From Sisyra terminalis (lineage: Eukaryota > Arthropoda > Insecta > Neuroptera > Sisyridae), in contig OY292274.1 of NCBI GenBank assembly GCA_958496175.1, positions 47,936,630 to 48,000,629 on the forward strand: a stretch of DNA of 64,000 nucleotides, read 5' to 3'. The notes beneath the pieces were generated by a model. It did no database searches and had not been told where the DNA came from. It saw nothing but the letters and a program-made list of their open reading frames with translations. Positions 49,301 through 62,499 of the stretch are shown piece after piece. Each line of letters begins with the position of its first letter. The stretch's first letter is position 1. A program made the position numbers and the translations under genes.

Positions 49301-52300
49301 TTAACACATAAACATTTCAATTTTGAATATTGTAAATATTTTCAATGTCTCAGGAATTCAGGGAAGATTCATTTGTTTTAACTGTTGCATTGTTACTTTT
49401 GGGTTGATATAATTTTTCATTATATTTTATAATGAAGCTTTAATGTAGCCTCAAGAAATAAAACAATCAAAACATAATATATTTAATGATTTTTTTTTAA
49501 GTTGAAAACTTTTTTGTTTTTTATTTAAGAAATATGCTTGAATTTTTCAAAATTAATATTTTAATAGGGAGAGATTTAGATTATAAATATATTTCTTTAA
49601 CTGAAACAAATTTAAAATGAGCATTAAAAGAGATTTAAGCTCTTAATATTCAAGTGTTTGTCTAAGAGTGACTTCATGCTGAAATTATATTGTTTTTAAT
49701 TGAATTTCTTCAATTTGAATCAAAAAGCTTTTAGTATTTCTTACTCGAACTTAAATTAATTTAGAAGTTTTTTGAAATACGAGAACTACTGTATATTTTT
49801 CATCAATTATGTATGATGATTAATATACATATATGTCTCCTATTCAAAATTATTAAGATAAAATAATTTTTAATAAAAAATAGTATATTATAATTTAGTT
49901 CCCATGGTTCATTTTTCTTTGTTTTTGTTTTTGCTGTTTGAAAAGTCATGAAAAATAAAGATTGTTTTATCTTATGTTATTGTAAGATTAAAAAATATAG
50001 AAACCTGATCGGAATAAAACCTGAAAGTTAATTAATTGCAACAAATTTATTTTATTTTTTTGTAACCACAATTGGCTAGCCAAAACCTTACTAAAAATAT
50101 TGTCCAAACAAATCAACTCATCGAACTTTGGGCCAGAGCTTCTTTCTTATCAAATGTTTGTTTTTTTTCTTTTAATTATATCATGTATGTTTCTAACTTT
50201 GTGTCATCCAATCCGTTTGTCAACGTCGTACGTTATTCCCATTTCATAATGCAATTTCCCGGAAAAAATGTATTTTTCTAAAAATAAATTCATATCGGCA
50301 ACTTAATCAACAAATAAAAAGGACACAACGATTCTCCAGAGTCCAAAAATTGAATAAAATTCATATATAATACGAAAACATGTCAAGAAAAAAATAACTT
50401 GAAAAAACTTCTATTGGGGTAAAAGTAAATTCCCATCCACCTTGTATTTCAATGGACATAAAATATGATATTTTGCCTATAATTTAAAACTGAATATGTT
50501 TCTTTACCAAATTTCAACTAAAATATTTTTTGGTTTTAAACGACTTCAAAAGTTAAATATTTTAAGATACGTACACTTCTAGGACTGCAGAGAACATAAT
50601 TTTTCATAAATAATAGGGGCTGTTTTTAATTGATAGTTGATTTTTAAAGTTTTTTCCAAACGGAAAATATTTTGTTGTTGACCATCGCTTTATAACTACT
50701 AAAATCTTTAGTGACTCTAGGGACAATAAAAATCCGAAAATCAGGAAATTTCGAAAATTTGCTTCAAATGAGTTTTCAACCCAGCACTTACCAATTTTGT
50801 AGCGGTCATCTTGACTACTTAAGCACCAGTATAGCCACAAATGGGAAATATCTTTATTAAAAGAAGAGTTAGTTATTACGGTCTACACGTTACAGAGATA
50901 TAATTATTATTAAACTAAAGTGTCTCTAAAAATTTTAAGAAATGGCCATTTTCATACCATTTTTTATATTTCCTACTGATAATAAATTCAGTTTCTTGCT
51001 TGGATAAATTCTTTTCTTCAGCATCGTTTACCCCTTTCTAAGTTCATTAAATTTGAGATTTTTTTTTTTGATTTAATAAATTTTGGGTCTCTACTCGTTT
51101 TCTTTCTATTTCTTAGTACGTATCAGTTACTCTTCTACAACCTCAAGCACGAAACGTTTCAGAATATAACCCATTCAGGAAGCTTTTCTTCTTCGCACTT
51201 AATCATTGATGGTTATTCCTCACTACTTCTACATGCTACTTCTTCTCTAGTCCTGCATTTTAAAGTTCTACAGTGACATTCCTTAGGTTTTCTTAGGGTT
51301 CAGATTTTTGATCCATATAACGCCACGTATAGCATTTTAGTGACTGCTTCCGAAATTTCAGTTCAAACTTTCCACTTAATATATTTTTCTTGCTAATAAA
51401 CGTGATTTTTGCCAAACATTTTTATGTTTTACTAGTGAATTTTTTATCATTGCTGAGAATACTTCCTAAGAATCTAAAATGAATCATATAGCTATTTCTT
51501 AGCTAAATTTTCTTCACGTTGATATGGAAGGACATTTTTCTCTTCTTCGATATTCTTATGAGTTTTGCCTTCTTTGTATCTATTTTGTATCCACTCCAAA
51601 ATTATCCCGAACAATACCACATGGTCTGGCATTTGTAACTCTTCTTCCGCTTTAACCAAAAGTACCAAGTCGTCATGATTGTAATAAACACCATAATTAT
51701 TTTATTTTTTTGGTAATTTAAAAAGAAAAGAAAAGAAAACCGGAATTTAAACGAGTATTGAAATAAAGTCTAATGTTAAAATGCTGAAAAAGGCTTTGAA
51801 AGGGATTCAAACATAAGAATAATGGACCCAAGGAATGTTGATTTTTTGTTTTTTATTATTTAAATTTATGGTAGAAATGAAATAAAAAAACTTGTGAAAA
51901 AGCTTTAAAACTAAACTTTGAATCGATGGTTTAAATTATGAAAAAAAGAAAGAGAATTTATTTGACATAATTGAAATATATTCTTTAACAGTGTTATCTG
52001 AATTAAAGTATCGTAAACCGAAACAAAAAAATGAAAAGTTACCAGGAGAAATGAAAGCTTTTTAATGTAATTCTAGAAAATCTTATACAAAAAACAATTG
52101 AATTATCTGATTTAATCTTCAAGCATTGTCAATTGTTTTATGGTTTCACTCAATTGTTTCTTCAATTGGCTTCATTTGTTTCACTTAAATGAATTTTAAC
52201 TTTATTTGATAAGGTTTTTTTTTGTAATGTTTATTTTTCTGATAAAAATATTTTAAATTTTACGTAAAACTGTCGAATTACCTATCTCGTTTTTTTTTCA

Positions 52301-55300
52301 AATAACTTTTATCATTTATTTACTATAGTGTTAATAAATTATTTGATCAAGCATTCGTTTATTTAATACGATAAGAGAGCTTTTTTTAGAGGAAATGCGA
52401 AAAATTTCATTTCAAAAGGATTTATTAGCGAGAAGGTTAAATTAATCAGAGTCTGTCAAAGCTCGTTCAGATTCCATTTTTTTTAGTTTTGTTGGCATTA
52501 ATATTTCAAAGTGAATCAATCTGTTTGAACTTTCGTTTCATTACAGCTGTGTGATGTTGCATGATTTATTGGGATTTTTTCATTTTGATTCCAATCTGAA
52601 CTAAATTGTTAGGAAAAAAATTTGAATTATTTTTTTTATTTATTTTTTTTTGGTAAAATAAATCTAATTTAAACCTGAAAGAAACTGTTCAAGTTTAATC
52701 TTTTTTAAACAAAGATTGAATCAAAAAAACTTTTTTTTAAAATTAAATCATAATAAAAGTGAATAATCAAAGAAAAAATTCATATAACGTTTTAAGACTT
52801 AAAAAAAGGTTTAAAAATGTACTGTAATAAAAGCGTATTCCTATATTAAATTTTTCAAATTCTAATTAATATTAAAATACTATTCGCTTAGCTCTTTCAT
52901 TATTAGTTAATAATTGAGAACACTGAAAGCAGCAAAGCATTTACAACAGCAACTCAAGTTTGTATTTATTTAACTTGGATTTTTGATAAACTTTAATGTA
53001 TTTTGCTGCAAAAAATAAATCTTTCAATATATTACAATGCAAGAACTACGTAGAATATTATAACGTTTCGAAAATGACAATTTTCGTTCCTATTTTACCT
53101 CCTTTTTCTTTAAGCATTGATCGAAGTTTCAAGAAGTTAGTAATAGGGGAACCGGAACGTATTGTCGTTTTCTTAAGATAAAATTAAAACGTAATATTTA
53201 TATACAAGTTTTACAATTATCAATGATTTAGTCACTTTCAATATCATCGACCTTTTGACCACCGGTGTAAATTTTGTACGCCAAATTGTTAGTAATGAAT
53301 TGTCTACTAAGAACAATATCTGAAGAACGCATTTTGAACATTCTCTAAGTTTTCAATTTTTTTCGACTTAGAAAACGTTTTGCATTTGAAGTAAAAAAAC
53401 ATCTAATCGAATAACTTTAGACGGTTATGATAAGTATGGTGTTATCGTGCTGCTGATTATTGTTTTTCTAATGACGATTCTTGGGAACTTTTGAGTACTT
53501 GACTGATCGACCAAGATTAATTAGGAATATTTGACAGCTCTTCGACTGCCTGACATTGATTTGGCACTACTTTTTCCCCCAACGTCTTTTTGTTGAAATT
53601 TTTTTCGTCATTTTTATCGAGTTGGAGAACTCAAAATTATCGAATTTGATCTTATAAATTCATTTGGCGTTATTGAACTTCTAATACACTTGGAAAAATA
53701 TCGAAAATGTTTTTGATACAACTTTGTATTAATCTCCTGTAAAACTTGAAAAATATACAAAACCAACTTTCTTACATTACCGTATTCCTTCGAGAATTTG
53801 TCTCACCATTTCATTATAAGTGTCAGTAATATAAATATTTTTTGAATCTTTTACGAGAAAATAAGTCCCTATTATCGAAACATATCTTTAGCACTACTTT
53901 AAAATTACTTATCATTTAAGTTGATATATAACAATTGAGTGTCTATAGGTTCAGAAAAATAATTACTTTTGGGTTCCTCTAATAATTATAAAAAAGATTA
54001 AAATAATGCGTATACTTTTCAAGAAAAGTGGATACCTTCTTTAAGAAACAAGCGACGAGGAAAAATATTTTTTTATTTCATTCGAATTTCTTAGAATATA
54101 AAAAAAAGAGATGTTTTTCTTTCTCATAATCTTGAATAAAATTCGAGTGTTTAACCCAATGTATTGGAGGAAAAAATCATTTATTTTTTAAATCAACGAG
54201 TAAGCTTTGTAAAGATACTTCTTACTTTAATGTGTATATTTTTCTAAAATTAAGAAAACAATGCAATAAATTATGTATATATTCTAACACTTAATTTTCA
54301 AATACTTAAAATTTTGTTTCAAATCTGCAGTTATGGAAGTAGGACAATGTACATTCATTACCTTTAGAACTGGCATTATTCAGCTGCATTAGGTAACCCT
54401 ATACCTACTCGAAATTTTCCAAGTAGAATACAACTATATGAGAAGTGTTACCCATTTTAGGCCAACTACTTTCGTGGGATCAATACAGCATTCCGGGCCC
54501 GATTATCTTAATTGAAATTTTAATGAGTGCCGTCTTCAATTTCACCTGAACAATTAGTGGTTTATTTTCAATTTATCAAGCCAAAAAATGATAACTTTAT
54601 GCAAGTTTTGAATTAAATATTCTTGATAGATTGTCTATTATTAAATGTTATAAAAACAAAAATAAATAACACTATAAATTCCTCAGCTAGTTTATTTATA
54701 GATTTGCTGGTTAGAATTTGCTATTTTAAAATATATAAACAATGAAAAAGGGCAATTTCGTTGAAGAAAATAATCAAATTAAATCAAATTAAAAGATAAA
54801 TTTTAATGTTTCAGTTGATGTAATATATTTAAAATTTACGTGAATACCATTCCTTAATCATCATTTATAAAGAAGTTTGTTTTCTTTTAGAAAATGGGTT
54901 TCAATTAAATACTTAAAAAGCAATCTGTGGATGAAAAGCGTTAAGTAATTGCAAAACAATTGCAATGGGAAAAAATCGACGAGGGAAATTGAAACAAAGT
55001 TTGTAATATCTTTCATCAGCAGTCTTGTGGAAGTTTGAAATATTCACTGTGGAAAGTTCAAGCTTAATTTATCTTCCAAGATTTAGAGAGAAATATATAT
55101 ATTTGGTTGTTACGTACGTTTATAATATGATAGTTATTTGCTCTAATGGCATATAAATTACTTTATGTTTATAAAACGGCTTACTAAACAAATTGAGGGG
55201 CTGTCAAAGTTAAAAGCCTTGGAGCGATCGGAAATTTTAACTGATGGATTACAATCCACATTTCTTGATCGCTGCTGCAGGAAATAATTGCGCGGGGTGG

Positions 55301-55716
55301 CACAGGAATGACAAAGAGGGTAATTAAATCGATTGAGGCAACTAATAGATTTTCTTGTTAAAATAACACAGCTGGAGGCGTACCGAAAGGAAAGAAATGT
55401 TTGAATATCCTTTTTCGTTGACGATTCATTTAATTATTTATGTACGATACAGTTAGCATATGAATAATAAATATTAGCATGTAAAACATTGCTTTAGATG
55501 AGTGGCTCAAAAATTTCAATTGTGTTTATTTAAGTTTTATTTTCATTTTTTACTAGTGTATCTGTGTTAATCTGTTTAATATGAGAGTTGGGTAAATATT
55601 TAATGTTGTTTTTACGTTTTTGTTATTAGCACAATCCAGGCCAGTGGTCAAGGACCGTCCTCCCGACAGGAGCCGGCAGATATTCCTGGAGGAGTCGATT
55701 CACTCAGTGCACAAAG
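46326..55716 (+). CDS. First two coding exons of an unidentified gene (continues past the window)
   Basis: Exon 1 at 46326-46357 encodes MTEDSANEGT plus a split codon, donor gtttgt. Exon 2 at 55630-55716 follows a TTATTAG acceptor, keeps the frame (AG|C), and encodes TIQASGQGPSSRQEPADI followed by PGGVDSLSAQ, then a phase-2 donor gtaagc. The joined 39 residues are Ser/Gly/Gln/Pro-rich, with no signal peptide or hydrophobic run, so the N-terminus is likely cytosolic or nuclear and disordered. The 9.27-kb intron is typical of regulated insect genes with large 5' introns. I cannot name the product. Exon 2 stands out by composition from the AT-rich intron; the join is inferred from phase, promoter and codon content. 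Confidence 0.6.
46358..50673 (+). other. Large first intron, 5' part
   Basis: AT-rich with no exon, RNA or transposon protein recognised. Open frames around 48.6-49 kb are low-complexity. Confidence 0.5.
50674..50836 (-). repeat. tRNA-derived SINE, nearly full-length copy
   Basis: Read on the minus strand: CTATACTGGTGCTTAAGTAG (degraded A-box head), CTACAAAATTGGTAAGTGCT, GGGTTGAAAACTC (degraded B-box), CGAAATTTCCTGATTTTCGG, GTCCCTAGAGTCACTAAAG and TTATAAAGCGATGGTCAACA. Both promoter boxes are damaged. It sits in the first intron of the + strand gene, antisense to it. Confidence 0.7.
51160..51683 (-). pseudogene. LINE fragment (reverse transcriptase C-terminal region)
   Basis: On the minus strand: YNHDDLVLLVKAEEELQ (catalytic xADD box with A changed to H), later FLGSILSNDKKFTSKT, ITFISKKNILSGKFELKFRK, QSLKCYTWRYM, and EKKSFLNGLY, in shifting frames with several stops. 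The order (ADD box, YLGS, KKNILTSKNLSLELRK, KCYVWS) fits the same broad RTE/craniofacial-type LINE group as the 33.9-kb relic, in the opposite orientation. Dead. Confidence 0.75.
51690..55629 (+). other. Large first intron, 3' part
   Basis: Mostly featureless AT-rich DNA. The last 450 bp before the acceptor (about 55190-55400) are more GC-rich and mixed (cttggagcgatcgg, gctgctgcagg, ttgcgcggggtggcac), which may mark a regulatory element, but no coding frame or known motif array is seen. Confidence 0.45.
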
Positions 55717-56229
55717 GTAAGCACTTTTAATTCAAATAAAAGTTTGCGAAATAATTAATTTTGATTAAGTCTGAATAAAATTTTGAGCAAAATAAAGCTG
55801 TAATTTTTTACTTTTTGTACACATTAGTAAATAATACGTGTGCGCAATGAGGACAGTGATTTTTTGCTTCGCTTACTTATAATATCGTAAAACTTTGATT
55901 TCTTCATTGGATAGTGATTTTAATCATTTTAATTTTCTTATTACTTTTATTACTATGAGCAGAACTTTAATTGATTTGGTTAGGTTAGATTGTGAATCGG
56001 TGAAAATAAAAGAGCAAACGAAAATGTTGTTTAAATTTAAAGAAACTGTAAAATAGCAGCCTTATCGATTTGATTTGAATTTAAAAGTTTTTGAGGTACC
56101 TAAAGTTCTTAAGACATCGTATTTGCGAGATATCTCGCAAGGGTTTAATAATTAAAAGTTTAGAACATAATCGTTGCAAAAAGTTAACAAAAGATGTAAT
56201 AATTATTTACCCTAATGCAATTCTTCTCT

Positions 56230-57665
56230 TAAGTACCTGTAGATCCTTCTCTATTGAGGTTGTCGGTTTATATGGCGTGTGTTGGGTGCTTGATGAATAA
56301 TGGGTGTCCCCGTTAGTGTGAGTTCAGTCTCTAATATTTCGTAGCCACGATTTCTTCATTTTGCCAATACCCCATTTACCTTCTATTTTACCCCTTCTTA
56401 TGGTATGTAGTTGGTCATATTTTTTATGCCTCATGATGTGCCCGAAGTCTGCTATTTTTTTGATCTTAAGGGTGGCAATCAGGTACGATTGCGGGTTCAT
56501 TCTGGGCCAAACTTCTTTAGTGGTACATCCACATCTTAAATGAGGTTAGTTTCCTCAAGTTCTCCTGCTTAAAAGTACATATCTCGTATCCGTAAAATAG
56601 TAAGGATCAAATATAACATTTCAATGTCCTTGTCTCGTTACTATTGGTAGTTTTGGATGAATGAATTGAACGAATTAAAACCACTCTCATATTGAGAAAA
56701 CTGGGTCAAACTATTTTAATCCTTTATCTAATTTCTTTTGTATGGTCTAACTGGCTGTTTATGTCTCTATCTAAGTAGATATATCATTTTGTATCTATGA
56801 GCTGATGATCCCTTGTTACGATTAGAAATTGCAATATCGGACCAAAAGTTCAATACCGGTATTCGGTATTTTTAGATCTTAATACCGGAATATCGGTTTC
56901 AATTCCAGTAGTAGGAATTTTAGAGAAATAAAGAAAACACGGCTAATTCTTTGATTTATTTGCCAGTTTTATTAAAGAGAGTAAATATCACAACAAACCA
57001 ATCATAAATTATAAGTCATAACAGTATATAAGGAATTACAAAAAAGTAAAGAAACAAGGAACATCTTTTGTATATTTAAATTTTGAAATTTTCACTCTTC
57101 AGTCTGCGGTACTATTAGAAGTTTTGGAAATGAGATCTTAAAAAACATAATACATCAATTTTACTATCATTAAGCCTGGAAAGTATTTTTGTACACAAAT
57201 TATCATCTATCGAAATCTCTTTTTCAGCATCTATGCATTTTGATGGTGTTAGCAATGCGCAGTATCTATACCTTTTCTAAGTATTTACCTTTAAATCCCT
57301 CATCTTCACTGAATAAAGTATTTATTAAATTTTGCAACTGCTCTTCCAACTTGGCCAAAATTACGGTGTCATCGGCAAATTTTATATTATTTATAGGTTT
57401 TCCATTTATTTCGACACCTTCCGACCTGTTCTGTAACGATTTTCATTTTATGGTTCCAATGTAAAGATTGAATAATAATGGCTACAAAATACACCCTTGT
57501 TTAACACCTCTTTATAGTTTCATATACTTCAAATTGCCATTTTCGTTTCTAACACATCCTTTATGGCTATAGTACAAGTTTCGTATAATTATTATGTCTC
57601 TTCCATCCAAGCCTATTTCAATTAAGATATCTATTAGTTTGTCGTGTTGCATTCGATCAATCAAA
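56230..57665 (-). pseudogene. LINE relic interrupted by another insertion
   Basis: On the minus strand, 57665-57250 encodes a long reverse-transcriptase stretch in one frame: DRMQHDKLIDILIEIGLDGR, IIIIRNLYYSHKGCVRNENG, RGVKQGCIL then a stop at the usual Ser, PLLFNLYIGT, GVEINGKPINNIKFADDTVI, LAKLEEQLQNLINTLF. Only three substitution stops break it. After about 300 bp of other sequence the C-terminus resumes at about 56810-56230: LDRDINSQLDHTKEIR, LLFYGYEICTFKQENLRKL, and IADFGHIMRHKKYDQLHTIR with GKIEGKWGIGKMKKSWLRN. All motif order is as in craniofacial/RTE-type insect LINEs. It is better preserved than the other relics, so a more recent insertion. Confidence 0.85.
56830..57000. mobile_element. 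Insertion inside the LINE with TACCGG inverted motifs
   Basis: Between the two LINE halves lies ataccggtattcggtattt (from about 56850) and, inverted shortly after, aataccggaatatcggttt. Such repeated TACCGGTAT/CGGTATT words resemble subterminal repeats of some hAT elements. Neither end nor a target duplication could be fixed, so both extent and class are tentative. Confidence 0.3.
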
Positions 57666-57669
57666 TACA

Positions 57670-60600
57670 ATCATTAAAGTTAATTTTAATGAATTATTCA
57701 ATTTATCTTTTCTTTAATGTACCAATGTTAATCATAAACCGATTAGTTGAGTTTTACTTAATGAAATATAAAAACCGGGGTACCAAATTTTGTTTTTAAC
57801 ATTAAATTTGGTTAATGATTGTTGGCATTCAATTAAATTGATTGGCAAACTAAATTGGTTTATTATAACCAGTCAATATTTATTAATTAAAACATTTAAA
57901 CAAACAGTTTACCAAAGCAAAACAATTGAGTACCAATAAAAGGAGAAATTAAAAAAAAAGGTTTATTTGTATTTCTTATTACTCTGGAATACAAAAATTA
58001 AAATTAACTTTAATAAGCGATTAAAGCTTTTAACTACTAATTTGAAAAAATTGGAAACCATTTTGTTTATAGTTTTATATGTCTTTTTTTTCTTTTTTTT
58101 TTAAATGGCTTGAGCTATTTAAGGCTTAAGCTCGTTCTGCCATACTTACTACGAATTACAGAACTCTACAAATTAGAATATCCTCAGAGGGATAACAATG
58201 AATTATAAATTTCTTACAAACTATAACTTTTCAAACTATATTCAGTGGTATTAAGTATATAACGACGCTAAATTCGTATGCATTTCAACTGTGGCTAGTA
58301 TCTTATTATGCTGATGTCTTCTTTGTATAACTGACTTAAGCACTTAAAAAATGCTAAACTGTAAAAAAAAATAATACAATGTTAATTGGGCAACAATCAC
58401 GGACGAAGCCTCCTCTGGACCCAAATGGAATAGGAAATAAGGATTAAAAAAGAGTTTTATAGTGGCACACGGAATTCAATGTTTTTTGTACAAAATTGTC
58501 AAAATCGGTTTGTTAGTTTAATCGTTATCTAAAAACAGACAGTCAAACTTTCGTATTTATGTATTAAAGTATGTTGTGGAAATATAAATTAGAATTGTTT
58601 AGCCTCTATGAACTTCATATTAGTTTATGATAATTTTTATGTGAATTAAATAAAAGAACATTTCTCTATGGAATTTAATAATTAATATTTTTAGACATGT
58701 TATCTTAAAATTTCAAAAATGAAGTGAAATTGCTAATCCATAAAATAAAAACGTTGAGGAAATCCAGGAGTCACAATAAACATAAATAAATACTTCAGAT
58801 TTCAATACTTTTTTTTATTGTAACGGCTAAATATAAAGTCATTTTTGAAGGTTTCAAACGACAATTACCGCAATCATAAGTTTATTGTTTTCCAAACAAA
58901 AAATATTTATGCATCGTAAAGTTATTGTTAGAAAATAATCATTTCAGTTCACATACGAAATCGGCTATAAATAAAATTTGAGTTTACAATTGAAAAACTA
59001 TGTAGGTTGCTTTTGTTACTGATTGGATTTATTCAAATCAATTGTATCAATAAAACACGTAAATAAATTAACTACCGCATTTTGGCATGAAGCATATCTA
59101 TTTTAAACTTGTTTAACTGCAAATTTCAACAAGAAAAAGTAATCAGCGTAGTCAACACTACAGTTGAGAAAAAAAAATCACATCTTCCCAATTTTCGGTC
59201 CTTTAATGATTAATGACATCTCGATTTATTTTCTACTATAATCAAAATTAATTAATTTTCTTTAAAAATCAATTTTCCGATATCATTGAGTACCTATCAA
59301 AATCCAATCACCATCACGAGCCGATTGAAAATTCTTTTGAAACTCCCCTTTAAAATTGTAACATTTTCACAGAGTAATACGGACGCGACAAAAACCGCAA
59401 AACGGAAGAAATTTTCTCAAGTGATTTCCGAAACGCTTTCGTTTCTCCCTATTCATACTTGACGCAAGAAAAATGCCACGTTTGAGGCGAGCTTGAAGGA
59501 AAATGTAAAAAAATAAATGTTGCGTTTTTTTTTGTTTTTGATTTTTCCTTTTAAACGTTGTAAAAGTTAAAAGATTGAACGAACACTTAATCAATATGCT
59601 GCGATGTTTCTTTGTCTTTTGTATTATTTATATTATATTTTACCGACGAGCTTTACAAAAGCTCTTATAACAATTCATTAGAGTGTAAAGCTTTAAAACT
59701 TTTAAGTCACCAAAGAAAAATGAAACCATATAAAAATATTACTTTCTTTTGTATACTCGTATATGAAATAAAAGAAGCTTGTGTTGTTATTTAATATAAA
59801 ATAAAATTTAATTATTCAAAAATAGCGTTACACCATTCCATTCTTTTAGTAAACTCTTTCATGTCATTTTTTGTCAAAGGTCTAGTTGAACAAAATTGAA
59901 TTCGATAGTTTCAAAATAATCCAGTTGGATTCATTTAAATAATCTACATAAAGGGTTTAATAACATCCAATAAAACCAGAATTCATTATAATAACTTCGA
60001 CAGCTTTAAAAGTTCAGTTTCAATACTATATTTTATTTCAAATGTAACTTTAATAGCAACCAAATGGGAATAATTTTAAAGCTGAGTGCTTTTCAATTGG
60101 ATATTGTGATAAAATTAAAAAAAACTCATAATTGATTTACCACTTCAAAAAATATGCAGCATTTTATTACATTATTATTTTATGTGAACTTATCACATTT
60201 AGTTTTCATATTCCTCCTTTTATATAATTTTTGGGGGAGAAAATTGGTTTGATAGTCTTTAGCTTCACATTTCCTCATTTTTTCAGTGCTTTGAACAGTT
60301 TTAAAGGTTAGGTGGAGGTTTTTTTTTACAAGCTTTACGTTCACTTGAAATGTTAAATTCGACCGTCAAAGCCAATTTCGATGCAAATATATCTTTATCG
60401 TCGATCTCTACAATTGTTTGATCACGCACCCCTTTCATTAAACTAAAATCGATAGGCACTTAAATTTTTCCAGTATTGAATTCTACTCGTACGCATTGAA
60501 TGATTTTTCCCCGTGTCAAATAAACAATGGCTAACGGGAAAAAAGCCACAAGTCCTTATCAATTACTTTGAAAAATGTTGTACTCAAAAAATAAATAAAT

Positions 60601-60975
60601 TAAAACAATAGGCAGCAAAAGAGAGAAAACACAAGAAAGTTTACTTTTATTTATAATAAATGGAAAATATTTTTAAAGGGGGTTCATAAAAAAAATTTGG
60701 ATTTCAAAATTTTTAATTTTGAAGAAAAAAAAATATTTTTCATTGTATCAAGTGTTTGTATGTAATTAATTTGTACCGATAAAAATTGTTTTTTATTATT
60801 TTAACGTAATAAAAACACGCCTGTATTTTTTCTGTCAAGGTGTGGCAATCTGAACGTAAATATTTGGAAACAACTCGTTTAAATTCATTTCGTTTGCATG
60901 TAAAAAGAAAATTCTTTTAAATCGGAATTTAGCATTTAATTTGATAGAAAAGTTTACACACAGATATTCCAGGTC
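57670..60975. other. Probable intron DNA of the + strand gene, no exon seen
   Basis: AT-rich. Mixed-composition patches at about 58.38-58.44 kb and 59.37-59.50 kb do not resolve into exons or known elements. Confidence 0.4.
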
Positions 60976-60979
60976 AAAA

Positions 60980-61096
60980 GTTGAGTTCAATCCTCCCATG
61001 GAGCATTTTTTCAATATTTTCGCAATTACGAATTTATATTAACGCTAGAGTCGCTAAAGACCTTAGTAGTTATAAAGTGACGGTAAATAACAATTA
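60980..61096 (+). repeat. tRNA-derived SINE, 5'-truncated copy
   Basis: Begins at the B-box region (TTGAGTTCAATCCTCCCATG), then TCAATATTTTCGCAATTACG, TTAACGCTAGAGTCGCTAAA, GACCTTAGTAGTTATAAAG and TGACGGTAAATAACAA. The A-box head is missing. Confidence 0.75.
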
Positions 61097-61740
61097 AAAA
61101 AAAGTTTTGAGTGAAACTTGGTTTGGTAATTCAATCTAAATACGAACAATCAGATCAATCGATCTTAATTTATTTAATAGATCAGTGTCATGTTATTTCT
61201 AACTTTAAATACAGATATAAAGTTAATTTTGAAGATAAAGCCATATTAATAGTATTAATTTTATTTTAAAACATTGTCTTGTATAGACGTATGTTCTATG
61301 GTAAGTAAGACCACATATTAACTTTCCTGAAAAAACGCAGAACTTTCTACTACTATGTTAATAAAAAATCCAGAATAATATTATTTAAATTGATCAGGTT
61401 GATCAAAATCTGAACAAAGAGGAAAACTTGGAGGTCAAATGAGCTTTCGTTGGTAGAAATAAATATCATGAACAATACAAGTGGAGGATTCCCTTTCCTC
61501 CGGAGACGACAAAAAAATAAAATCGTCAATTTGTAGTAGAGTTATAATTGTTTTTCCTTTTTTTGCCACATAGCGCACGTTATATTTGCTACATATCTCC
61601 GAATAATAAACGAAGACGTTGGATATACAGACATAGAGTATCATATCTCCCTTAGGGGGTGGTGGTAGTAATTCATGCTGTCCATAAATTCCTGTACAGC
61701 ATTTCCAGAAATGAGATGTGTTTTATTGTTCTAAAGTCGT

Positions 61741-61907
61741 TTGTCGTTATTTATCGTCTTTTTATAACTTCCTATGTTTAGGCGACTCTAGACTAAATAA
61801 AAACCGTAAATTGAAAATTATTGAAAATTTTCGCGATACAAGAATTGAATCAAGCACCTACCAATTTTTAGAGTGACCACCTAGACCACTCGGCTTTCCG
61901 GTAGGCT
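61741..61907 (-). repeat. tRNA-derived SINE, full-length copy
   Basis: On the minus strand: GCCTACCGGAAAGCCGAGTG (A-box region intact as AGCCGAGTGGTC), then AATTGGTAGGTGCTTGATTC and AATTCTTG in the B-box region, GTCTAGAGTCGCCTAAACAT and TATAAAAAGACGATAAATAA. It abuts the Jockey-type relic at 61920 in the same orientation, lying at its 3' side. Confidence 0.8.
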
Positions 61908-61919
61908 TTTAGCATCTCT

Positions 61920-62490
61920 TGAATTGTTGAAAAGTTTGACAACTAGATGACATGGATGGAAGTCTAGTTTGTCAAAAAAAATCGCATAATCTCGTTGAGT
62001 TACGGTCTTTCTGTAATGGAAGTACACCTTAAAACACCTGTTAAACCTTCTTTTTTCAATAACCACAGACCTCTACCAACTGTACCAAGCTGATTGCACT
62101 TGCCGGTTATGTATCTCGCCTCAGTAAAACATCTGTCGAAATACATTCCTAAGCACTTACCTTAGTTCGGTAACCTGTGGAATGCAAGGATTGTTGAGTC
62201 TAGAGGACAAGTACCCCTTCTAACTATTAAGCGTCATGTGCGATTACGCTTCATTTAAGCTTATTCTTTGTTTCTAAAACCGAAGCTTCCACATTTGTAA
62301 CATCCCCTGAAGTTTATAGGAAATAGATAGTAAACAGTTTTGCATTATCAAAAAGATAGTTCCATCAGCGAAAGTGACAACTATAGTCTCATTGTGGCTT
62401 GAGGCATATCTAGTTTAGAAGGTGTTTAACACTGGACCTAAAATACTGCCAAGTTAACTCCGAATTCGATTCGTAGTTTTGTCGTCGTGA
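61920..62490 (-). pseudogene. Jockey-clade LINE fragment
   Basis: On the minus strand the clearest block is CLGMYFDRCFTEARYITGKC followed by NQLGTVGRGLWLLKKEGLT, matching the Jockey-clade order YLGxxLDRRLTWxxHI, KRKQLG, MYWLLGRKS. Upstream, in broken frames, are traces of the QGSILGPVLF box (YFRSSVKHLL), a decayed catalytic region (TIVVTFADGTIFLF) and TNVEASVLETKNKLK. It contains many stops and frameshifts. This is a second LINE type, distinct from the craniofacial/RTE-type relics. Confidence 0.7.
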
Positions 62491-62499
62491 CTATGCACA

